A stretch of 64,000 nucleotides of DNA, taken from Pseudolysinimonas_A sp947085045 (GTDB lineage: Bacteria > Actinomycetota > Actinomycetes > Actinomycetales > Microbacteriaceae). How positions within the stretch are numbered: the stretch's first letter is position 1; the number at the start of each line of letters is the position of its first letter. The stretch lies in the NCBI GenBank assembly GCA_947085045.1, contig CAMTUU010000013.1, positions 7,647 to 71,646 of the forward strand, given 5' to 3'. The notes beneath the pieces are model-generated. The model was not told the origin of the DNA and did not search any database. It saw only the letters and a list, made by a program, of their open reading frames with translations. Of the stretch, positions 17,808 through 26,286 are shown piece after piece. The position numbers and the translations under genes are program-made.

Positions 17808-18194
17808 TCAGGCGGCGTCGGACTTCGCGTTGACGTCCTCCGGCAGCGCGGCCTTCGCGGCGGCGACCAGGCCGGCGAACGTCGCGGGCTCGTTCACGGC
17901 GAGGTCGGCGAGGATGCGGCGATCGACCTCGATGCCGGCCAGACCCAGACCCTGGATCAGACGGTTGTAGGTGAGGCCGTTCGCGCGGGCCGCGGCGTTG
18001 ATGCGCTGGATCCAGAGCCGACGGAACTCGCCCTTCTTCGCGCGACGATCGCGGTAGGCGTAGACGAGGGAGTGGGTGACCTGCTCCTTCGCCTTGCGGT
18101 AGAGGCGCGACCGCTGGCCGCGGTAGCCCTCGGCGCGCTCGAGGATCGTACGACGCTTCTTGGCGGCGTTGACCGCTCTCTTGACACGTGCCAT
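17808..18194 (-). CDS. rplT: 50S ribosomal protein L20
   Basis: L20 (128 aa) binds 23S rRNA early in large-subunit assembly. It starts MARVKRAVNAAKKRRTILE and has GYRGQRSRLYRKAKEQ and the C-terminal globular region with GLTYNRLIQGL. It is last in infC-rpmI-rplT. In some bacteria L20 represses this operon through a leader RNA; that is not demonstrated here. Confidence 0.98.
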   Translation of the reverse strand: MARVKRAVNAAKKRRTILERAEGYRGQRSRLYRKAKEQVTHSLVYAYRDRRAKKGEFRRLWIQRINAAARANGLTYNRLIQGLGLAGIEVDRRILADLAVNEPATFAGLVAAAKAALPEDVNAKSDAA

Positions 18195-18222
18195 TTTGCT
18201 TTTCCTTAGTCCTGGGCCGGGC

Positions 18223-18409
18223 TTACTTGCCGAGCAGACGCTTGATGACCTTGGCGTCCTGCGGCTTGAGGACGACTTCCTGATTCAGCCGACGGGTCAG
18301 CTTCGAGGACTTGCCCTCGAGGTTGTGGCGCATGCCCGCGCCCTGCTTCATGACCTTGCCGCTGCCGGTGATCTTGAAACGCTTCTTGGCACCGGAGTGC
18401 GTCTTCTGC

Positions 18410-18417
<8 letters not shown>
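18223..18417 (-). CDS. rpmI: 50S ribosomal protein L35
   Basis: L35 (64 aa), with the family start MPKQKTHSGAKKRFKITGSG and a C-terminal RNQEVVLK-type basic tail (here RLNQEVVLKPQDAKVIKRLLGK). Its ATG lies 8 nt inside the end of infC, in a different frame, with a GGAAAGC ribosome site within infC. It is therefore coupled to IF3 translation. Confidence 0.98.
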
Positions 18418-19057
<640 letters not shown>

Positions 19058-19295
19058 TAGTGGGTTCCTTTCGTTGCAGAACACGAAGGAAGCATCCACG
19101 CAGCGACGCCGTTCACCAGAACATCGGCACTGCACTCACCCTGACTACCGGCCCCCGCTCTGTTTCGAGAGCACGTCCGGCGGAGTGAAATTCGACCCGT
19201 TAGCCTAGGAGCGGCTTGCAGGTGGGAGGATTCTCCGCTTCGTTACCGGGGAGGTGGCCCCGGAGCCCGGATCAGAATAGCAGAGGACTCCTTCT
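19058..19295. promoter_or_regulatory. infC: infC leader and promoter region
   Basis: This 238-bp gap separates infC (minus) from the DUF1844 gene (plus). On the minus strand TAGGCT near 19206-19201 is the best -10 for infC, giving a leader of about 140 nt. No convincing -35 was found. The leader may hold structure relevant to IF-3 or L20 control, but I see no named motif. Confidence 0.35.
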
Positions 19296-19664
19296 TTGGC
19301 ACGTGACGCCTTCGGCCGTCCGCTCGCGGACGCGCCCCTGACTGTGGAGCCCGAGATCCGCGACATCGCCGAGGTCCCTGCGGTCGAGGTCATCAACACC
19401 GTGGCCGTGCATCTGCTTTCCGCCGCCGCCGTGCAGTGCGGGCTCGCGGAGGACGACCCGCGCGTCGACCTCGACGAGGCGCGCAAGCTGATCGACTCAC
19501 TCGCCGGCCTGGTGACGGCCGCCGCCCCGCATCTCGGCGATCACCACGCCCGCGCCCTGCGCGACGGCCTGCGCTCGGTGCAGCTCGCATTCCGTGAGGC
19601 CTCCCCCGTGCCCGACGCGATCGGTGCCGGTCCGGGCGAGAAGTACACGGGTCCCGTCAACTAG
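19296..19664 (+). CDS. DUF1844 family protein
   Basis: This small actinobacterial protein (122 aa) has the DUF1844 core from about residue 20: EVPAVEVINTVAVHLLSAAAVQCGL, then DLDEARKLIDSLAGLVTAAAPHLG. The function of the family is unknown; it is commonly found beside infC. It is divergent from infC. The start is TTG at 19296, preceded by a weak GAGGA site. Confidence 0.85.
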   Translation: MARDAFGRPLADAPLTVEPEIRDIAEVPAVEVINTVAVHLLSAAAVQCGLAEDDPRVDLDEARKLIDSLAGLVTAAAPHLGDHHARALRDGLRSVQLAFREASPVPDAIGAGPGEKYTGPVN

Positions 19665-19686
19665 GGACCGCCCTCAGCGCTCTGCG

Positions 19687-20340
19687 TCAGCGGTCGGCGA
19701 GGGTGATCGGGATGCCGTGGGCGTCGGCCGCGACCTTGAGCGCGGCGAGATACCCCGTGAAGCCCGCGTCGTCGGTGGTGATGGCGAAGTCGACCGCGAA
19801 GCCGTGCGCGCCCTTCTGCTCCCACACGAGATTCTCGGTCACCAGGAAGCCGAAGTCCTTCCCGAGCTGTTCCTTGACGGCCGCAGCATCGCGGAGGATC
19901 ACGTTGAGAACCCGCCCGCCGTCGTTGACGCCTCCCCGGGACATGGCCGTCGCGAGCAGCGCGCCCGCGTCCCGCCCGCGCTTGCGATTCGGGTAGCGAA
20001 CCGCGCTGAGCTGGGAGATCTGATCCCAGGCGATCGGCGCGGGGAGACGGATGACGAAGACGCCGCGCGGGGAGAATCCCGACACCCGGCTGCCGATCTG
20101 CGCCCGCAGCAGCGCGGTGATCCCCACCCACATGAGGGCGATGACACCGAAGAACACGCCGAGCCAGACCAGTCCCCGCGCACCGAGCACCGCGAGTACG
20201 AAGAACAACCCTGCGAAAGCTCCCATCGCGATCCCGACGATCACCCCGGTGCGGGCCTGACGCGTGCCACGGACGCGGTCGTAGACCACGAACGCGGTCA
20301 GATCGGTGGCGGAGTCGAGGGCACTCACCGGGGCAGCCAT
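19687..20340 (-). CDS. Two-helix membrane protein, hypothetical
   Basis: The protein (217 aa) has two close transmembrane helices at about residues 32-54 and 57-79, then a soluble domain of about 135 residues with the pattern VSGFSPRGVFVIRLPAPIAWDQISQLSAVRY. I do not recognise the family; a PH-like soluble domain is possible. A TACGCT box lies 6 nt before the ATG (20352-20347), suggesting a leaderless message. It follows the SseB-like gene at the end of the histidine cluster. Confidence 0.75.
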   Translation of the reverse strand: MAAPVSALDSATDLTAFVVYDRVRGTRQARTGVIVGIAMGAFAGLFFVLAVLGARGLVWLGVFFGVIALMWVGITALLRAQIGSRVSGFSPRGVFVIRLPAPIAWDQISQLSAVRYPNRKRGRDAGALLATAMSRGGVNDGGRVLNVILRDAAAVKEQLGKDFGFLVTENLVWEQKGAHGFAVDFAITTDDAGFTGYLAALKVAADAHGIPITLADR

Positions 20341-20377
20341 GACGCGAGCGTACCTCAGCTTCGTCGAGGTCGGGCAG

Positions 20378-21130
20378 TCAGACGGATTCGAGCCGCACGC
20401 CGATCGAGTCGACGCGTTCGAGGATGACGGGAGACGCCGCCCAGGCACCCCCGAGGCGGGCGAGCACGGCATCCAAATCGGCGTGATCGAGCCCGCCGTC
20501 GAGAGCGAGCTGCACGAGCAGCTCGGGGCCGCTCAGCCGCGCGTCGGGATCGCCGGGAGCGAGTTGCACTGCCCGTACCGATGGCTCCCCCGCGCTCGCG
20601 GCTAGGAAGGCCCGGAGTACCCGCTCGTCGGTGAAGCACGGGTCGAACCGCGAGCCGATGGCGACGGCTTCGAAGGCGGTGCGACGTACGGCGAACTCGG
20701 TCGGCGACCCCGGGTCGAGCACCATCGCCCCGGCACCGTCGGCGGCCGCGGCGAGGGCCGCGCGCGGCGCCGTCACCGGGATCGGCCGGGCGGCGGGATT
20801 CCAGGCGCGCATCGCGTCGACCGACGAGAACACCGGCAGCACGCTTCGGCCGTCGGGACCGGCGACGGTGACCAGCGCGAGTTCCTGGGTCTTGTCGACC
20901 CGCCGGCCGTGGGGGCCGAGGCCCTCGGCGCCGCGGTCGGAGACGAGCGGAACGAGCAGCCGGGCTGCGCCGAGCGCCGCCAGCACCTCCGGAACGCCGA
21001 GCTCGCGCGCGCGGAAGCGCAACACGGCCTCGATCAGGCGCGGGTCGGGCTCACCGTCATCCCCTACCGCGGGGTTGTCGTGGAACTGCCGGCCCTCGAA
21101 CGGGACGCCGGCGGAGTCGGCGTGCGTCAT
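20378..21130 (-). CDS. SseB-like protein
   Basis: The protein (250 aa) resembles SseB N-terminal-domain proteins, with LVPLVSDRGAEGLGPHGRRVDKTQELALVTV and GRSVLPVFSSVDAMRAWNPAARPIPV in the first 130 residues. The C-terminal half is a second similar domain (LLVQLALDGGLDHADLDAVLARL). Function unknown. It starts 7 bp after the hisA stop, so it is the likely last gene of the hisC-B-H-A unit. Confidence 0.8.
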   Translation of the reverse strand: MTHADSAGVPFEGRQFHDNPAVGDDGEPDPRLIEAVLRFRARELGVPEVLAALGAARLLVPLVSDRGAEGLGPHGRRVDKTQELALVTVAGPDGRSVLPVFSSVDAMRAWNPAARPIPVTAPRAALAAAADGAGAMVLDPGSPTEFAVRRTAFEAVAIGSRFDPCFTDERVLRAFLAASAGEPSVRAVQLAPGDPDARLSGPELLVQLALDGGLDHADLDAVLARLGGAWAASPVILERVDSIGVRLESV

Positions 21131-21137
21131 GGAGGGT

Positions 21138-21887
21138 TCAGTCGCCCGCGACGTCGAGGGCTTCGGCGAGGGTGAACGCTCCCGCGTACAGCGCCTTGCC
21201 GACGATGGCACCCTCGACGCCCTGCGGCACGAGTTCGCGCAGCTCGGCGATGTCGTCGAGGTTCGCGATCCCGCCCGAGGCGATCACCGGGCGCGCCGTG
21301 CGCGCGCACACCTGGCTGAGCAGTTCGAGGTTGGGACCCTTGAGCGTGCCGTCCTTGGTCACGTCGGTGACGACGTAGCGCGAGCAGCCGGCGGCCTCGA
21401 GGCGCTCGAGCACCGTCCAGAGATCGCCGCCCTCCTGCGTCCAGCCACGGGCGGCGAGCGTCGTGCCGCGCACGTCGAGGCCGACCGCGATCGCGTCGCC
21501 GTACTCGGAGATGACGTGCGCCGCCCACTCGGGATTCTCCAGCGCCGCGGTGCCGAGGTTGATGCGCTTGGCGCCGGTGGCGAGGGCGGCGTCGAGCGAT
21601 GCGTCGTCGCGGATGCCGCCGGAGAGCTCGATGTTGACTTTCCGGGGGGTGTTCTTGATGACCTTCTTGATGACCCCGTGGTTGGTGCCGCGACCGAAGG
21701 CGGCGTCGAGGTCGACGAGGTGGATCCATTCGGCGCCCTGGCTCGCCCAGGTGTCGGCCGCCTCGACCGGGTCGCCGTAGCTGGTCTCGCTGCCGGCGGC
21801 GCCCTGCGTGAGCCGCACCGCCTTGCCGCCCGCGACGTCGACAGCGGGGAGCAAAGTCAGCTTCGGGGAGGAGTTGAACTCGGTCAC
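21138..21887 (-). CDS. hisA: Phosphoribosyl isomerase (HisA, probably PriA-type)
   Basis: TIM-barrel isomerase (249 aa) of histidine synthesis, with AVDVAGGKAVRL (Asp17 as a catalytic residue) and the second-half VTDVTKDGTLKGPN (second catalytic Asp). Actinobacterial members usually also isomerise phosphoribosylanthranilate for tryptophan (PriA); no trpF is visible here, but that cannot be judged from one window. GTG start at 21887. Confidence 0.95.
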   Translation of the reverse strand: MTEFNSSPKLTLLPAVDVAGGKAVRLTQGAAGSETSYGDPVEAADTWASQGAEWIHLVDLDAAFGRGTNHGVIKKVIKNTPRKVNIELSGGIRDDASLDAALATGAKRINLGTAALENPEWAAHVISEYGDAIAVGLDVRGTTLAARGWTQEGGDLWTVLERLEAAGCSRYVVTDVTKDGTLKGPNLELLSQVCARTARPVIASGGIANLDDIAELRELVPQGVEGAIVGKALYAGAFTLAEALDVAGD

Positions 21888-21924
21888 AAGGTGGAAAGCG
21901 TAGCCGACTCGGCCCGCGCGCCGG

Positions 21925-22560
21925 TTACAGCGTGCCGATCCAGTTGCGCAGCAGCTGGATGCCGGGCTCCCCCGACTTCTCCGGGTGGAACTGGGTCGCC
22001 GACAGCGGTCCGTTCTCCGCCGCCGCGACGAAGCGGCCGCCGTGATCGGCCCACGTCACCTGCGGCTGCGCGAAGGCGCCGTAAACGTCGAGCTCCCAGC
22101 GGCGCGCGGCGTAGGAGTGCACGAAATAGAAGCGCTCGTCGCGGATGCCCTCGAAGAGCACGGAATCCTCGGGCGCGTCGACGGTGTTCCAACCCATGTG
22201 CGGCAGCACCGGCGCCTGAAGCTCGTCGACGACACCCGGCCACTCGCCGAGTCCCTCCGTGTCGGTGCCGCGCTCGACCCCGCGAGCGAAGAGCACCTGC
22301 ATCCCGACGCAGATGCCGAGCACGGGCCGCCCGCCGGCGAGGCGCCGTTCGATGAGCTCCCCGCCGCGCGCGGCCTCCAACGCCGCCATCACCGCCGTGA
22401 ACGCCCCGACGCCGGGCACCAGGAGGCCGTCGGCATCCACCGCCTTCTGCCGGTCGGCGGTGAGTTCGACCTCGGCCCCGGCCGCCTCGAGCGCCTTGGC
22501 GGCCGAGTGCACGTTGCCGGAACCGTAGTCGAGCACGACCACGGATTTCCTAGGCGCCAT
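21925..22560 (-). CDS. hisH: Imidazole glycerol phosphate synthase, glutaminase subunit
   Basis: Class I glutamine amidotransferase (211 aa) that hands ammonia to HisF. The catalytic triad is visible: Cys84 in GICVGMQ, with His192 and Glu194 in FHPEKSG. Its partner hisF is not in the window. It lies 2 bp after hisB. Confidence 0.96.
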   Translation of the reverse strand: MAPRKSVVVLDYGSGNVHSAAKALEAAGAEVELTADRQKAVDADGLLVPGVGAFTAVMAALEAARGGELIERRLAGGRPVLGICVGMQVLFARGVERGTDTEGLGEWPGVVDELQAPVLPHMGWNTVDAPEDSVLFEGIRDERFYFVHSYAARRWELDVYGAFAQPQVTWADHGGRFVAAAENGPLSATQFHPEKSGEPGIQLLRNWIGTL

Positions 22561-22562
22561 CG

Positions 22563-23165
22563 TTACAGCGCGCCCTTGGTCGACGGGATGCCGCGCACGC
22601 GCGCGTCGGGCTCGACGGCCCGGCGGAACGCGCGCGCGAACGCCTTGAACTCCGCCTCGGCGATGTGGTGCGGGTCGCGGCCCGCGACGACGGTGACGTG
22701 CATCGTCAGCCCGGCGTTGAACGCGATCGCCTCGAAGACGTGCCGCACCATCGAGCCGGTGAAGTGCCCGCCGATGAGGTGGTGCGCGAACCCCTGCGGC
22801 TCGCCGGAGTGCACCAGATACGGGCGGCCGGAGACATCCACGACCGCCTGCGCGAGCGCCTCGTCGAGCGGTACCAGGGCGTCGCCGTAGCGGCCGATCC
22901 CCGACTTGTCGCCGAGCGCCTGCTTGATCGCCTGGCCGAGCACGATGCCGGTGTCTTCCACGGTGTGGTGCACGTCGATGTCGGTGTCGCCGGACGCCTT
23001 CACGGTGAGGTCGACGAGCGAGTGCTTGCTGAAGGCCGTCAGCAGGTGGTCGAAGAACGGCACGCTCGTGTCGATGCTCGAGGTGCCCGTGCCGTCGAGG
23101 TCGAGGCTCAGCTCGATCGACGACTCGCTGGTCTGACGCGAGAGCTTCGCGGTGCGGTCGGCCAT
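22563..23165 (-). CDS. hisB: Imidazoleglycerol-phosphate dehydratase
   Basis: Monofunctional IGPD (200 aa) with the two metal-binding motifs HHTVEDTGIVLGQA and HHIAEAEFKAFARA that hold the manganese pair. There is no fused phosphatase domain. The start is the ATG at 23165 (MADRTAKLSRQTSES). Translation of the longer upstream frame is unlikely because it runs back through the hisC end. Confidence 0.96.
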   Translation of the reverse strand: MADRTAKLSRQTSESSIELSLDLDGTGTSSIDTSVPFFDHLLTAFSKHSLVDLTVKASGDTDIDVHHTVEDTGIVLGQAIKQALGDKSGIGRYGDALVPLDEALAQAVVDVSGRPYLVHSGEPQGFAHHLIGGHFTGSMVRHVFEAIAFNAGLTMHVTVVAGRDPHHIAEAEFKAFARAFRRAVEPDARVRGIPSTKGAL

Positions 23166-23178
23166 GCGCCCAAGCTTA
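23166..23178 (-). promoter_or_regulatory. hisB: Internal leaderless-type promoter for hisB on the hisC stop codon
   Basis: Reading minus, TAAGCT (23178-23173) is followed by exactly 7 nt and the hisB ATG at 23165. The first three bases, TAA, are also the hisC stop codon. Transcription from here would begin at or next to the A of the ATG, giving hisBHA separate expression. Confidence 0.5.
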
Positions 23179-24267
23179 GGGGCGCGCTCCTCCGGGTCCG
23201 AGTTGCGCGAGCGCATCCAGGAAGTAGGTCGTCTCCTCCGCGGTGCCCGCGGTCACCCGGAGCGCGCCGGGCAGGCCGACGTCGCGGATCAGGATGTCGC
23301 GCTCCCGCAACGCCCGGAAGGTGGCACCGGGGTCGGTGACACCGTCGAAGAGCACGAAGTTCGCCTGACTGTCGTGCGCGCGGTAGCCGAGCACGGGCAA
23401 CTCGGTGAGCATCCGATCGCGCTGTCCGCGGATGTCGTCGACCATCGCGAGCATCTCGGGGGCGTGCCGCAGCGCCGCGAGGGCCGCCGCCTGGGTGAGC
23501 GCGGAGAGATGGTACGGCAGGCGCACCAGCCGCAACGCGTCGGTCACGGCAGGATCCGCGGCGAGGTACCCGACTCGCACCCCGGCGAACGCGAACGCCT
23601 TGCTCATGGTGCGGGAGACGATGAGGCGCTCCCGGCCCGGCAGCAGCGTCAGTGCGCTCCGGAGCCGTTCGGGCATGAACTCGGCGTACGCCTCATCGAC
23701 GAACACCATCCCGCGCGACGCGGCGTAGACCGCTTCGATCGTCGCGAGCGGCAGCGGCGTGCCGGTGGGGTTGTTCGGGGCGCACAGGAACACGAGGTCG
23801 GGATCGGTGCGCTCGATGGCCGCGACAGCGGTCTCGGGCGAGATCGCGTAGTCGGCATCCCGCTCTCCCGTCACCCATTCGGTGCCGGTGCCCGCGGCGA
23901 TGATCGGGTGCATCGAGTAGGTGGGCGGAAATCCGAGCACCCGTCGGCCGGGACCGCCGAACGCCTGGAGCACGTGCTGGATGATCTCGTTCGACCCGTT
24001 CGCCGCCCAGATCTGGTCGGCGGACAGGGAGTGGCCGAGGTACCCGGCGAAGGAGTCGCGCAGCGCCGTGAACTCGCGATCGGGATAGCGGTTCGCGCCG
24101 GTCACGGCGCGGGCGAGCGAGTCGACGATGTCGCGAGCGACGCCCTCGGGGATGGGATGCGTGTTCTCGTTGACGTTGAGCGCGTAGCGCACCGGGTCCT
24201 GCGGAGCGCCGTACGGGGAGGCACCCCTCAGGTCGTCGCGCAACGGGAGATCGGAGAGGGAGACCAT
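23176..24267 (-). CDS. hisC: Histidinol-phosphate aminotransferase
   Basis: PLP aminotransferase (363 aa) that forms histidinol phosphate. The cofactor residues are Asp191 and Tyr194 in FVDEAYAEF, and the Schiff-base Lys223 is in SRTMSKAFAFAGVRVGY. It is the first his gene here; hisD, which precedes hisC in many actinobacteria, is absent. TAGACT lies 7 nt before the ATG (24280-24275), a leaderless-type promoter. Confidence 0.95.
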   Translation of the reverse strand: MVSLSDLPLRDDLRGASPYGAPQDPVRYALNVNENTHPIPEGVARDIVDSLARAVTGANRYPDREFTALRDSFAGYLGHSLSADQIWAANGSNEIIQHVLQAFGGPGRRVLGFPPTYSMHPIIAAGTGTEWVTGERDADYAISPETAVAAIERTDPDLVFLCAPNNPTGTPLPLATIEAVYAASRGMVFVDEAYAEFMPERLRSALTLLPGRERLIVSRTMSKAFAFAGVRVGYLAADPAVTDALRLVRLPYHLSALTQAAALAALRHAPEMLAMVDDIRGQRDRMLTELPVLGYRAHDSQANFVLFDGVTDPGATFRALRERDILIRDVGLPGALRVTAGTAEETTYFLDALAQLGPGGARP

Positions 24268-24297
24268 CCGCCCGAGTCTAAAGCGGCGGGCGGCAGC

Positions 24298-24317
24298 GTC
24301 CCGTCGCCAGACGGGAC
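24298..24317 (-). terminator. Hairpin after the LysM gene
   Basis: GTCCCGTC and GACGGGAC form a perfect 8-bp stem with a 4-nt loop, 2 bp beyond the stop of the minus-strand LysM gene. It is compact and GC-rich without a clear U-tract. It would insulate hisC from SOS-induced transcription. Confidence 0.6.
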
Positions 24318-24318
24318 C

Positions 24319-24675
24319 CTACCGGGTGTACCGGGTGGGGATCGCGAGCTCCTGGCCCGGCTGGATCTCACTCGAGGCGAGCTGGTTGAACGAGACCACC
24401 TGGGCGGCGAACTCGCGGGGGTCTTCCGCGGGGGCGATCTCGGCGGCGAGGTCCCAGAGAGACTGGCCGCCGTCGACGGTGACCCAGGTGAGGGAGTCGG
24501 GCGCGGCGTCGAGCGAGGCGACGGCCCCCGGAGCGCCGAGGCCGAAGACGAGAGCGGCGATGACGAGCGGGATCGCCGCGAGCGTGCCGAACACGACCCG
24601 CCCGCGACGGGTGAGACGCAGCCGCGGAACCACGGGCACCTGCGCGGCGGGCAGGTATGAGATCACTGCGGTCAT
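24319..24675 (-). CDS. LysM-domain membrane protein, SOS-controlled (ChiZ/DivS-like)
   Basis: The protein (118 aa) has one membrane helix (about residues 29-51) and an extracytoplasmic LysM domain (about 64-114) with VDGGQSLWDLAAEIAP and IQPGQELAIP. It is divergent from lexA, as are ChiZ (Rv2719c) of Mycobacterium and DivS of Corynebacterium, which delay division after DNA damage. Its promoter carries a LexA box over the -35. The role as a damage-induced division inhibitor is inferred from position, domain and promoter. Confidence 0.85.
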   Translation of the reverse strand: MTAVISYLPAAQVPVVPRLRLTRRGRVVFGTLAAIPLVIAALVFGLGAPGAVASLDAAPDSLTWVTVDGGQSLWDLAAEIAPAEDPREFAAQVVSFNQLASSEIQPGQELAIPTRYTR

Positions 24676-24765
24676 GTCGTGCTCCTCGTGAAGAACCGGT
24701 CCTGTGGACAGTCGCCCCCGGGGCCTCAGCGGCCGGGCCGAAGCCCCGGAAGCGAATCTGTGTTC

Positions 24766-24796
24766 CGAACATACCTTCGATCGAACATATGTTCAA
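24766..24796 (-). promoter_or_regulatory. SOS promoter of the LysM gene (LexA box over -35)
   Basis: Reading minus, the -35 is TTGAAC (24796-24791), then a 17-bp spacer and -10 TATGTT (24773-24768). The LexA palindrome TCGAACATATGTTCAA (24781-24796) covers the -35. A half-conserved second box, CGAACATACCTTCG (24766-24779), covers the -10. This matches the actinobacterial SOS consensus of GAAC-N4-GTTC. Confidence 0.85.
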
Positions 24797-24836
24797 CCCG
24801 AGTCTCGGGCTTTTCGCCAGGAATCGGCCGACACAC

Positions 24837-24877
24837 TCGAACGAATGTTTGCCGGAGCGACCGTGACCGGATACAGT
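24837..24877 (+). promoter_or_regulatory. lexA: lexA promoter with LexA box (autoregulation)
   Basis: The plus strand has -35 TTGCCG (24849-24854), a 17-bp spacer and -10 TACAGT (24872-24877). The LexA-type box TCGAACGAATGTTTGC (24837-24852) overlaps the -35; one half-site is imperfect, as is usual for a weaker self-regulated box. The leader to the lexA ATG is about 70 nt. Confidence 0.8.
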
Positions 24878-24951
24878 TTCGATCGCAGGAGCGATTCGAT
24901 CACCGACCACCGACATCGGGACCGCGCCTGCCGACGAAGAGGGGTTGTTCC

Positions 24952-25632
24952 ATGAACGAGACGCCGGATGTGGACGCCGTCGAGCGCCCGAGCACCCGCC
25001 GCCGCACCTCGCTGAGCGAGAAGCAGACCGCGATCCTCGAGATGATCCAGCGCTCCGTCGCCTCGCGGGGGTACCCGCCGAGCATGCGCGAGATCGGAGA
25101 TGCCGTCGGGCTGTCCTCGTTGTCGAGCGTCACCCACCAACTCACCCAGTTGGAACTCTCGGGCTACCTGCGCCGCGACCCGAACCGCCCCCGCGCCCTG
25201 GAAGTGCTCATCGAGCTCCCCGGCACCGAGTCGTCGGACTCCGGCATCCCGGTCGGCGACGCCGCGATGGTGCCGCTCGTCGGGCGGATCGCCGCCGGCA
25301 TCCCGATCACCGCCGATCAGCAGGTGGATGAGGTCTTCCCGCTCCCCCGCCAGCTCGTCGGCAAGGGCGACCTGTTCATGCTCAAGGTCGTCGGCGAGTC
25401 GATGATCGATGCCGCCATCTGCGACGGTGACTGGGTCGTGGTGCGCCAGCAGAAGAGCGCCGAGAACGGAGAGATCGTCGCGGCGATGCTCGACGGGGAG
25501 GCGACGGTCAAGGTCTTCCGCCAGCGCGACGGCCACATCTGGCTGCTGCCGCGCAATTCGGCGTTCGAGCCGATCGTCGGCGACGACGCCGAGATCCTCG
25601 GCAAGATCGTCGCCGTGCTCCGCTCCGTTTAG
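24952..25632 (+). CDS. lexA: LexA repressor
   Basis: SOS repressor and self-cleaving protease (226 aa). The N-terminal winged-helix domain (about 15-85) has YPPSMREIGDAVGLSSLSSVTHQL. The cleavage site Ala115-Gly116 is in RIAAGIPI, and the catalytic dyad is Ser150 (GESMID) and Lys187 (ATVKVF). The ATG at 24952 is chosen because it lies downstream of the mapped promoter; the frame upstream is non-coding. Its stop overlaps the 3' end of the decayed hydrolase on the other strand. Confidence 0.97.
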   Translation: MNETPDVDAVERPSTRRRTSLSEKQTAILEMIQRSVASRGYPPSMREIGDAVGLSSLSSVTHQLTQLELSGYLRRDPNRPRALEVLIELPGTESSDSGIPVGDAAMVPLVGRIAAGIPITADQQVDEVFPLPRQLVGKGDLFMLKVVGESMIDAAICDGDWVVVRQQKSAENGEIVAAMLDGEATVKVFRQRDGHIWLLPRNSAFEPIVGDDAEILGKIVAVLRSV

Positions 25633-26260
25633 ACCGGCTGCTCGGCCTCCCCCGGCGTCGCCGGCGCGTGCCGCGCCACCCAGTCGCAGAGCAGCGTCAT
25701 GAACGCGGCGTGGTCGTCGCGGAAGACCGTGTGCCCCGCGTTCGCTACCCGTGTCACCGTCATCCCGAGCTGCTCCAGCGCCCGCTCCTCGCGCGCACCG
25801 ATGAGCATGCTGCGCTGTGCGAGTACGCCCGCGACGGGGCGACCAGGGATGCCGGCGGCGTCAGGGCGCTCGTGCGGGTGAAGCCCAGCAGCGTTCGCCG
25901 ATCCCACCGGGCGAGGGTCGCGAGCTCGGGGTCGACGTCGTCCTGACCCCAGCGCGGGTTGAGCCGCGCCGCCGCGTCCAGGCGCTCGGACGCGGCGAGA
26001 GCAGGAACACCGGCGCGGCACCGTGGAGCCCGCGCGGGAAGGCGAACGCCGGATCGACGTCGACGACGGGGCGCCCGGATGCGACCCGCGACCCGGGAGG
26101 CCACGAGGGCGCCGAGCGAATGACCGACGAGCAGATCGACGCGGTGCCGGGCGCGATGATCCGATTGGATGCCGTGCACCAGCACGGCCACGCGATCGCC
26201 GGTCCCCGAGTCGTGCACCGCCAGTCGTATCCCGCGAGCGTACGTGCGGCGTCTGGACGT
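25629..26260 (-). pseudogene. Decayed alpha/beta-hydrolase gene
   Basis: Pieces of one alpha/beta-hydrolase appear in order but in different frames. First comes an N-terminal piece RGIRLAVHDSGTGDRVAVLVHGIQ (oxyanion strand, from about 26240), then the nucleophile elbow LLVGHSLGALVASRVAGRI. A Pro/Trp-rich middle follows, then a C-terminal piece with GMTVTRVANAGHTVFRDDHAAF (catalytic His) ending at 25629. The cap and catalytic-acid region between the first two pieces is missing, and no start codon precedes the first. I infer at least one internal deletion and two frameshifts, so no functional product. Confidence 0.75.
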
Positions 26261-26286
26261 CCCGTCTCACGCAGCCGCGTGACGGA

